DNA from: Kribbella jejuensis
GTDB lineage: Bacteria > Actinomycetota > Actinomycetes > Propionibacteriales > Kribbellaceae
Assembly: GCF_006715085.1 (NCBI RefSeq)
Contig: NZ_VFMM01000002.1
Coordinates: 992,001 to 1,056,000, forward strand
Direction: 5' to 3'
DNA length: 64,000 nucleotides
Part shown: positions 57,992 through 64,000 of the stretch, piece after piece
Position numbering within the stretch: the stretch's first letter is position 1
Layout of the letters: each line of letters begins with the position of its first letter
Program-made: the position numbers and the translations under genes
The notes under the pieces: model-generated
Told to the model about the DNA's origin: nothing
The model's database searches: none
What the model saw: the letters and a program-made list of their open reading frames with translations, nothing else

Positions 57992-59718
57992 TACAGATCG
58001 GTGTAGCCGAGCCAAGGCTCAGCCGCAAAGGAAGCAGTGGGCGAGAGCGTTTCCAGTTCGAGTACGACGAGTTCGTTGGTGCCGTCAACGAGCAACGGGC
58101 CCGGGACGTACAGCGTCTGCTGCGGCCCGCGCCGCCAGTACCGTCCGAGGTTGAAGCCGTTGATCCACGCGTAACCCTTGCCCCAGGCATCGGTTCGGAG
58201 GAACAGGTCGGACCGTTCGGCTTCGAAGGTCGCGCGCCACGCAGTCGGACCAGGGACAACTGCCGAGGGGGTCGACTGCCACAGCCGCGGTGGCTGGTCG
58301 AGGTCGATTCCGCAGACCGACCAGTCGTGCAGCTCGTCGGCGCCGAGCAGAACGGGACCGATCAGGCCCTTCTCCTCGCCGATCCGCGGACCGTAGTTGA
58401 CGCGTCCCATGTCCTCGACGACCAGCTCGAGCCGACCGCGGGTGTGCGGCAGCATCAGGGACCGCTCGTGCCGTTCGCGCTCCAGGATCCCGACCGGCGC
58501 CCCGTCCAGGAACACCTGGACCCGGTCACGGACCTCGCCGAACGTCAGCAGCGCCGGCCCGCCGTGCCGCAGCTCGGTCCGGAAGATCGCCAGCCGTGCG
58601 TCCAGCTCGTCCAGCGCCGGCACCGACCGATGGTCCGACCAACGACCGCTGGAACAGCCGAGCAGCCCGACCGGCTCGCCCAGTGCAACGTTGAACTCAG
58701 GCGCAGCAGGCGCCGCCGCAGGTACCGAGGAAGGTACCTGCGCATACCGCGAGATCACGTCCCGGAACGCGAAGTACTTCTCGGTCGGATGACCTGCCTC
58801 GTCCAGCGGCGCGTCGTAGTCGTACGACGTGATCGTCGCCCGGTACACGCCCTTGTCATTGGCTCCACTGGTCAGCCCGAAGTTCGTGCCACCGTGGAAC
58901 ATGTAGATGTTGACCGACGCGCCCGCAGCGAGCAGAGCGTCCAGCTCAGCGGCGGCGTCGGCAGCGGACGTCGTGTGATGCCGCCCGCCCCAGTAGTCGA
59001 ACCACCCGTCCCAGAACTCCATGCACATCAACGGCCCGGTCGGCTGATGCTTGCGCAGCGTCTCCAGCCGCGCCTCGGCCCGCGACCCGAACGACCCGGT
59101 CCGCAGTACGCCGTCCAGCCCGCCCGCGCTGAGCATCTCGTCCGTCGGCTGGTCGACCGTGACCAGCGGCACGGTCGTCCCGGCGCCCCGGATCACCTCG
59201 GCCAGCGCCTTCAAGTAGGTCTGGTCGTCCCCGAACGCGCCGTACTCGTTCTCGACCTGCACCAGCACGACCGGCCCGCCCTGGTCGATCTGCAGCGGCC
59301 GGACGATCTCCAGCACACTCTGAAGGTACGCCGTCACGGCCGCCATGTACTGCGGTTCGAACCGCCGAACGCCGAGACCCTCCGTGCGCAGCAACCACGG
59401 CGGCAGCCCGCCGTTGTCCAACTCGGCGCAGATGTACGGGCCGGGCCGGACGATCGCGTACATCCCCGCCTCGGCCACTTCGCGCAGGAAGCGGCCGAGG
59501 TCGAGGATCCCGGTGGTGTCGAACTCACCGGGCCGCGGACTGTGCAGGTTCCACGGCACGTAGGTCTCGATGGTGTTGAGCCCCATCTGCCTGGCCTTCT
59601 CGATCCGGTCGGCCCAGCAGTCCGGATGCACCCGGAAGTAGTGCAGTGCACCGGAGATGATCTGGAACGGGCGGCCATCCAGCAGGAAGTCGGATGCGCC
59701 GATCGTGAAGTCAGGCAC
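57991..59718 (-). CDS. GH35 beta-galactosidase
   Basis: A 575-residue retaining beta-galactosidase. The GH35 signature GGPVVLVQVENEYGAFG contains the acid/base E158; the nucleophile is E234 in CMEFWDGWF. Other family blocks are GALHYFRVHPDCWADRI and YVPWNLHSPRPGEFDT. C-terminal beta-domains end with AWINGFNLGRYW. No signal peptide, so it would act on galactosides imported by the ABC system encoded just upstream in the same direction. Translationally linked to the TSUP gene. Confidence 0.95.
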   Translation of the reverse strand: MPDFTIGASDFLLDGRPFQIISGALHYFRVHPDCWADRIEKARQMGLNTIETYVPWNLHSPRPGEFDTTGILDLGRFLREVAEAGMYAIVRPGPYICAELDNGGLPPWLLRTEGLGVRRFEPQYMAAVTAYLQSVLEIVRPLQIDQGGPVVLVQVENEYGAFGDDQTYLKALAEVIRGAGTTVPLVTVDQPTDEMLSAGGLDGVLRTGSFGSRAEARLETLRKHQPTGPLMCMEFWDGWFDYWGGRHHTTSAADAAAELDALLAAGASVNIYMFHGGTNFGLTSGANDKGVYRATITSYDYDAPLDEAGHPTEKYFAFRDVISRYAQVPSSVPAAAPAAPEFNVALGEPVGLLGCSSGRWSDHRSVPALDELDARLAIFRTELRHGGPALLTFGEVRDRVQVFLDGAPVGILERERHERSLMLPHTRGRLELVVEDMGRVNYGPRIGEEKGLIGPVLLGADELHDWSVCGIDLDQPPRLWQSTPSAVVPGPTAWRATFEAERSDLFLRTDAWGKGYAWINGFNLGRYWRRGPQQTLYVPGPLLVDGTNELVVLELETLSPTASFAAEPWLGYTDL

Positions 59719-59754
59719 GGGATCTCGTTTCTCTAGACCATGAAATGGCGGCGG

Positions 59755-61107
59755 TCAGCCGTTGACTTGGAAGCCCTGCTGGTTGCCATAGGTGACCAGG
59801 GCATCCTGCCAGGATTTCAGGCCGGTGTTCAGGTCGGACTTCGTCTGGTACGACTTGCCGACGGTGTCGCCGTAGATGCTGTTCGCGTAGAGCTCGAACG
59901 GCAAGTAGCTCCAGCCCTTCACCACGGTGCCGGCCGCGCCGGTCAGCACCTGGTTGATCTTCTGACCGCCGAAGTACGCGCTGGCCTTGTCCACGAACGC
60001 CGGGTCCTTCAGGTCGGCCGTGGTGGCCGGGAACCCGCCGCTGGCGAGGAACGGCTTGACGCCCTCGTCGTGGTTCAGCCATCGGACGAACGCCGCCGCG
60101 AGCGCCGGGTTCTTGCTCTGCTTCAGCACGGACTCGGTGCTGCCACCGTTCTCCGCGGTGGCCGGCTGGCCGTCGTACGTCGGCATCGGCGCGACCGCCC
60201 ACTTCCCGGCGCCGGCCTTGACCGAGGACTCCATCACGCCGGGCATCCAGGCACCGGTCGGCAGCGACGCGATCGTGCCGTCGCCGAGCGCCTTGAACCA
60301 CTCGTCTGTCCAGCCCGGGATGTTCGACACCAGACCGCCCTGGACCAGCTGGTTCCAGGTCGCGGTCCACTTCTTCGAACCGTCGTCCTGCAGGTTGATC
60401 GTGACGTTCTTGCCGTCGGTCTTGAACGGCTGGCCGCCGGCCTGCCAGATCATGCTCGTGGTGAACCCGGCGTCACCGGAGTCGTTGGTGATGTAGGCCT
60501 TCGGGTTCGCGGCGTGCAGCTTCTTCGCCGCGGCGACGTACTCGTCCCAGGTCTTCGGTACGGCGATGCCGTACTTCGTGAAGACCTCCTTGTTGTAGAA
60601 CAATGCCATCGGTCCGGAGTCCTGCGGCAGCCCGTACAGCCCGTTGCCGGCGTGCACCGACGCCCAGGTCGAAGCGGTGTACGCCGACTCGTACTGCGAG
60701 AACCCGTACTGGTTCAGGTCGACCAGCGAACCCGGCAGCGCGAACTGCGGCAACGCCTGGTACTCGATCTGCGCGACGTCCGGTCCGCCGGAGCCGGCCT
60801 TGATGACGTTCTGCAGCTTGGTGTACTGGTCGTTGCCGGTCCCGGCGTTGACGTAGTTCACCTTCACGTTCGGGTACTGCTTCATGAACGCGGTGACCTG
60901 CGCCTGCGCCGACGGGGTCCAGCTCCAGTACGTGATCTCGCCGCCGGCCTTGAGCGCCGCGTCGACCGCGTCCGCCGAACCCGTGGACGAGCTGCTGCTC
61001 GCACTGTCGGTCTTGGATCCGCCGCCGCACGCGGCCACGACCGCGAGGGCCGTGAGCGCGGCTCCGGCGACCACCAGCCGCCGGACGCCCCACCGATGTG
61101 ACTTCAT
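59755..61107 (-). CDS. Sugar ABC transporter substrate-binding lipoprotein
   Basis: A 450-residue family 1 extracellular solute-binding protein. Signal peptide with lipobox LAVVAACGGG (C27); the mature part begins GGEITYWSWTPSAQAQVTAFMKQYPNVKVN (in parts) and contains MIWQAGGQPF and WLNHDEGVKPFL, the pattern of carbohydrate ABC receptors. It should capture a galactoside and deliver it to the two permeases upstream. No ATPase is encoded here; such importers share a multi-sugar ATPase (MsiK/UgpC type) encoded elsewhere. ATG at 61107 follows AAGGGA. Confidence 0.93.
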   Translation of the reverse strand: MKSHRWGVRRLVVAGAALTALAVVAACGGGSKTDSASSSSSTGSADAVDAALKAGGEITYWSWTPSAQAQVTAFMKQYPNVKVNYVNAGTGNDQYTKLQNVIKAGSGGPDVAQIEYQALPQFALPGSLVDLNQYGFSQYESAYTASTWASVHAGNGLYGLPQDSGPMALFYNKEVFTKYGIAVPKTWDEYVAAAKKLHAANPKAYITNDSGDAGFTTSMIWQAGGQPFKTDGKNVTINLQDDGSKKWTATWNQLVQGGLVSNIPGWTDEWFKALGDGTIASLPTGAWMPGVMESSVKAGAGKWAVAPMPTYDGQPATAENGGSTESVLKQSKNPALAAAFVRWLNHDEGVKPFLASGGFPATTADLKDPAFVDKASAYFGGQKINQVLTGAAGTVVKGWSYLPFELYANSIYGDTVGKSYQTKSDLNTGLKSWQDALVTYGNQQGFQVNG

Positions 61108-61118
61108 GGTGTTCCCTT

Positions 61119-61961
61119 TCATTTCACACTCCCGGCGCTCAGGCCCGACTGCCAGAAACGCTGGAGAAGGAGGAAGGCGATCACCAACGGCACGATCGTC
61201 AGCAACGATCCGGTGATCACCAGGTTGTAGATGGGGCGGGCGCCCACTCCGGTCGCCTGGTTGCTCCACTGGGTGAGCCCGACCGTGAGTGGGTACAGAT
61301 TCGGCTTGCTGAGCATGATCAGCGGCAGGAAGTAGTTGTTCCAGGTGGAGACCATGGCGAACAGCAACGTCGTGACGATGCCCGGGGCAAGCAGTCGCAG
61401 CGACACCGTGAAGAAGGTCCGGACCTCGCCGGCGCCGTCGATCCGGGCCGCCTCGAGCAGCTCCGGCGGGACAGCGTCGGTCGAGTAGACCCACATCAGG
61501 TACAGCCCGAACGGGCTGACCAGCGACGGGATGATGATCGCCCACACGGTGTTCGTCAGCCCGAGGTTGGAGAACATCAGGAACGTCGGTACGGCGAGCG
61601 CGGTCCCCGGTACCGCGACCGCGCCGAGCAGGACGGCGAAGACCGCCCGCCGGCCGGCGAACTTGTACTTCGCCAGCCCGTACCCGGCCGCCGTCGCGAG
61701 CAGCGTCGCGCCGCCGGCGCCGACCACGACGTACAGCACCGTGTTGCCGAGCCAGCGCAGGAAGATGCCGTCGTTGTAGGTCAGCGTGTCCGTGATGTTG
61801 CTGAAGAACGCGAAGCTCTTCCCGAACCACAGGCCCGGCGTCGACAACAGGTCGTCCTGCGTCTTCGTTGCGCTGAGCAACAACCAGGCGAGTGGGACGA
61901 TCGTGTAGAGCAGGTACAGCACCATCACGCCGGTCAGTACCTTCGAGCGCTTGACTCTCAC
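61119..61961 (-). CDS. Carbohydrate ABC transporter permease (MalG-type)
   Basis: A 280-residue inner-membrane permease, six segments. The cytoplasmic coupling (EAA) loop is ELLEAARIDGAGEVRTFFTVSLRLLAP (in parts), diagnostic of sugar-ABC permeases. The GTG start at 61961 overlaps the stop of permease 1 by 4 bp and is preceded by GGGAGGC. With the next gene it builds the translocation pore of the galactoside importer. Confidence 0.93.
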   Translation of the reverse strand: MRVKRSKVLTGVMVLYLLYTIVPLAWLLLSATKTQDDLLSTPGLWFGKSFAFFSNITDTLTYNDGIFLRWLGNTVLYVVVGAGGATLLATAAGYGLAKYKFAGRRAVFAVLLGAVAVPGTALAVPTFLMFSNLGLTNTVWAIIIPSLVSPFGLYLMWVYSTDAVPPELLEAARIDGAGEVRTFFTVSLRLLAPGIVTTLLFAMVSTWNNYFLPLIMLSKPNLYPLTVGLTQWSNQATGVGARPIYNLVITGSLLTIVPLVIAFLLLQRFWQSGLSAGSVK

Positions 61962-62887
61962 AGCGCCTCCCGGGATCCGCGGATCTGGACGACGTACGCG
62001 ATGACCGCGGTGATGATGCCCATCACGATCGCGACCGTGGCGGAGTAGTTGAACTGCTGGCCGGCGAACGAGAGGTTGTAGGCGTACATGTTCGGCGTGT
62101 AGTACGTGTTGATCACGTTGGGCGCCAGCGTGCGCAGGATGTTCGGCTCGTTGAAGAGCTGGAAGCTGCCGATGATCGAGAAGATCGTGGCGATCACGAT
62201 CGCGCCGCGCAGGGCGGGCAGCTTGACCGCGAGGATCGTCCGGAACGTGTTCGCGCCGTCGATCGCGGCCGCTTCGTACAGCTCGCCCGGGACCGTGCGC
62301 AGTGCCGAGAAGAAGATCAGCATGTTGTAGCCGACGAACTCCCAGGTGACGATGTTGGCGATCGAGGGCAGCATCCACCCGCTGCTCAGCGGCTTGATCG
62401 CGGTGCCGAGCAGATCGTTGAGGTTCGCCGCGAGGCCGAAGTTGTCGCCGTAGATGTAGCCCCACATCAGCACCGCGACGACACCCGGTACGGCGTACGG
62501 CAGGAAGATCACGATCCGGAAGAAGCCGGCCGCGTGCAGGCGAGCACTGTCGATCGCGAGCGCCGCCAGCAGTGCCAGGCCGAGCATGATCGGCACCTGG
62601 ACGACCAGGAAGATCGCCACCCGGCCGAAGGCCTCCCAGAACTTCGGGTCCTGCAGCGCCTCGGTGTAGTTGCTCAGGCCGACGAACGCGCGGCCGCCGA
62701 AGAACGCCTGCTCGCGGAACAGGCTGAGGTAGATCGCGTACCCGATCGGCGCCAGGAACGTCACTGCGAAGACGGCCAGGAACGGACCGACGAACAACCA
62801 CCCCTTGCCGTCCTTGGACGCCCGCTTCCGCCGGGTCCCGGGCAGGCTCACCACCTGGGCAGGCTCTTGGGCCACGGACTGCGCCAT
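61958..62887 (-). CDS. Carbohydrate ABC transporter permease (MalF-type)
   Basis: A 309-residue permease with six membrane segments and the EAA loop ELYEAAAIDGANTFRTILAVKLPALR (in parts). N-terminal lysine/arginine stretch (GTRRKRASKDGKG) precedes the first segment, as in MalF-type sugar permeases. First structural gene of the importer operon; the ATG at 62887 has GGAGG nine bases before it. Two LacI-type operators cover its promoter. Confidence 0.93.
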   Translation of the reverse strand: MAQSVAQEPAQVVSLPGTRRKRASKDGKGWLFVGPFLAVFAVTFLAPIGYAIYLSLFREQAFFGGRAFVGLSNYTEALQDPKFWEAFGRVAIFLVVQVPIMLGLALLAALAIDSARLHAAGFFRIVIFLPYAVPGVVAVLMWGYIYGDNFGLAANLNDLLGTAIKPLSSGWMLPSIANIVTWEFVGYNMLIFFSALRTVPGELYEAAAIDGANTFRTILAVKLPALRGAIVIATIFSIIGSFQLFNEPNILRTLAPNVINTYYTPNMYAYNLSFAGQQFNYSATVAIVMGIITAVIAYVVQIRGSREAL

Positions 62888-62916
62888 GTCCGTCGACCTC
62901 CGTTTCTGTTCGTTTC

Positions 62917-62970
62917 TGTTTACGCAAACATGCTGGCGTGGACGCTAGCGTGTTTACGTGAACATGTCTA
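62917..62970 (-). promoter_or_regulatory. Promoter with two LacI-type operators for the galactoside operon
   Basis: Two 14-bp LacI-family sites on the minus strand: TGTTCACGTAAACA (62964-62951) and TGTTTGCGTAAACA (62930-62917), each with central CG and a single mismatch. The first lies in the 17-bp spacer between a TAGACA -35 (62970-62965) and TAGCGT -10 (62947-62942); the second covers the start region. Binding would block RNA polymerase. The LacI gene immediately upstream is the obvious regulator. Confidence 0.75.
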
Positions 62971-63004
62971 GAGGTGCGGAAGCCCGGAGGATGTGATCCA
63001 GGGA

Positions 63005-64000
63005 TCAGCGGCGCTTGCGCGGCGCCGCGGTACTCTCCCGCACGATCAGCGGCGCGTTCACCGTGCCGTGCAGGTCGACCAGCGGCGCGCCCTTGCGGAG
63101 CTGCCGCAGGATCAGCTCGACCAGTTCGGTGCCGATCTGCTGGAAGGGCTGCCGGACCGTCGTCAACGGCGGCCAGAAGTGCTCGACCAGGTCGATGTCG
63201 TCGAAGCCGACGACGCTCACGTCGCGCGGCACCTCGCGGCCGGCTTCGTGCAGCGCGTGGATCAGCCCGCAGGCCATCTCGTCGTTGGCCGCGAAGACCG
63301 CGGTCAGGTCCCTGCGCTTCGCGAGCGCCTTGCCGAGCTCGTAGCCGGAGTCCGCGGACCAGTCGCCCCGCAAGATCGCGGGCACTGTGCGGCCGGCTTC
63401 CTCCAGGGTTCGCCGCCACGCGGTCGCCCGGATTTCCGCGGGACCCGAGCCGTCCGGCCCGGCGATGTGGTGCACGGTCTTGTGCCCCAGCTCCAGCAGA
63501 TGCTGGACGGCGGCCCGGCTGCCGCCGATCTGGTCCGCGCCGATCGACGGATGGTGCCCGATGAACCGGGAGTCCGAGACCGCGACCGGCAGCGTCGGCC
63601 GGAGCGCGAGCGAGGTCGGGGTCGCGGTCGCGGCGCGAATGATGATCAGGCCGTCGATCGCCTGGTGGTTGAGGTGCTGCACCGCTTCCCTGACGTCACT
63701 GACGTCGCTCGACGACGGCGTCTCCACGTCGACCAGGCTGACCGAGTACCCCTCGCGGCGGGAGGCGTCGATCACTGCCTCGATGGTCTTGGACTCGCCG
63801 GTCCGGATGATCTTCGGCGCCATCAACCCGATCGAGTGGAAGTTGCCGCGGCGCAGTGCCCGGGCGGCGTGGTTCGGGGAGTACCCGAGTTGCCGCATCG
63901 CTTCGAGGACGCGTTCCTTGGTCTCGGGGCGGACCGGGTCCGCGCCGGTCGAGACGCGGGACACGGTCTGCGCCGAGACCCCGGCCAAGCGCGCCACGTC
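63005..64000 (-). CDS. LacI-family transcriptional regulator (5' end beyond window)
   Basis: At least 332 residues are visible; the N-terminus runs off the right edge, as the sequence is still inside the helix-turn-helix (DVARLAGVSAQTVSRVSTG). The hinge helix region NHAARALRRG and periplasmic-binding-like effector domain (VVGFDDIDLVEHFWPPLTTVRQP near the end) are typical of LacI/GalR proteins. Co-directional with the galactoside import and hydrolysis operon, whose promoter contains two LacI operators 31-78 bp downstream of this gene's stop. Effector is expected to be galactose or a galactoside (inference). Confidence 0.9.
   Translation of the reverse strand, partial: DVARLAGVSAQTVSRVSTGADPVRPETKERVLEAMRQLGYSPNHAARALRRGNFHSIGLMAPKIIRTGESKTIEAVIDASRREGYSVSLVDVETPSSSDVSDVREAVQHLNHQAIDGLIIIRAATATPTSLALRPTLPVAVSDSRFIGHHPSIGADQIGGSRAAVQHLLELGHKTVHHIAGPDGSGPAEIRATAWRRTLEEAGRTVPAILRGDWSADSGYELGKALAKRRDLTAVFAANDEMACGLIHALHEAGREVPRDVSVVGFDDIDLVEHFWPPLTTVRQPFQQIGTELVELILRQLRKGAPLVDLHGTVNAPLIVRESTAAPRKRR

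Overview
The window looks like chromosomal DNA of a high-GC soil actinobacterium. Evidence: strong G/C third-position bias, many GTG starts, 4-bp ATGA/GTGA gene overlaps, several ECF sigma factors, Tat and lipoprotein exports, geosmin synthesis and many LacI/MarR/ROK-controlled glycan-use genes. The mix (GH51, GH95, GH35, sugar ABC importers, Family 2B encapsulin with geosmin synthase, SigK/RskA) would fit a Kribbella-like or related genus, but that is inference from gene content. I see no rRNA, tRNA, CRISPR array, insertion sequence or phage. No gene-free stretch exceeds about 300 bp; the longest, 41439-41729, is the upstream region of the encapsulin operon.

Layout. 1-2515: GH51 arabinofuranosidase (cut by the left edge) divergent from its LacI-type regulator. 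2693-7649: aldo-keto reductase, two MFS exporters around a MarR gene, and a formylglycine-generating enzyme. 7715-13520: MazEF-like toxin-antitoxin pair, LLM oxidoreductase, GNAT, SGNH hydrolase, an operon of two Gfo/Idh/MocA dehydrogenases plus a 2OG-Fe(II) oxygenase, and a DHFR-like reductase. 13596-19649: LysR, membrane protein, POT peptide transporter, HSL-type esterase, DinB-like protein, CGNR-type regulator and ketopantoate reductase. 19728-28045: membrane protein, NarL-type two-component system, MarR/ABC exporter pair, GH95 fucosidase. 28038-33243: SDR, methyltransferase, small antitoxin-like protein, and a coupled DHA2 exporter / ECF sigma / PEP mutase-like operon. 33298-35338: secreted propeller-stalk protein and a DUF4239 protein.

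35397-41423 is the most striking locus: a tightly packed minus-strand operon of Family 2B encapsulin shell 1, geosmin synthase, encapsulin shell 2 and a polyprenyl diphosphate synthase. The probable reading is a protein nanocompartment that packages geosmin synthase, with its prenyl diphosphate substrate made by the last gene. 41730-45439 is a SigK/RskA module (molybdopterin oxidoreductase, fasciclin lipoprotein, SigK, anti-SigK); two promoters in it share the spacing and hexamers of a SigK-type promoter.

45535-64000: secreted chorismate mutase, tandem paralogous MFS pair, PLP lyase, cupin followed by a decayed TDT-family transporter, 5'-nucleotidase-like phosphatase, ROK regulator, an ECF41 sigma factor with a textbook ECF41 promoter in front of a DoxX gene, NERD-domain protein, XRE regulator, a pair of small coupled helical proteins, and a LacI-controlled galactoside locus (LacI, ABC importer, GH35 beta-galactosidase, TSUP transporter). 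A recurrent feature of the window is palindromic operators next to regulators or exporters, listed individually.
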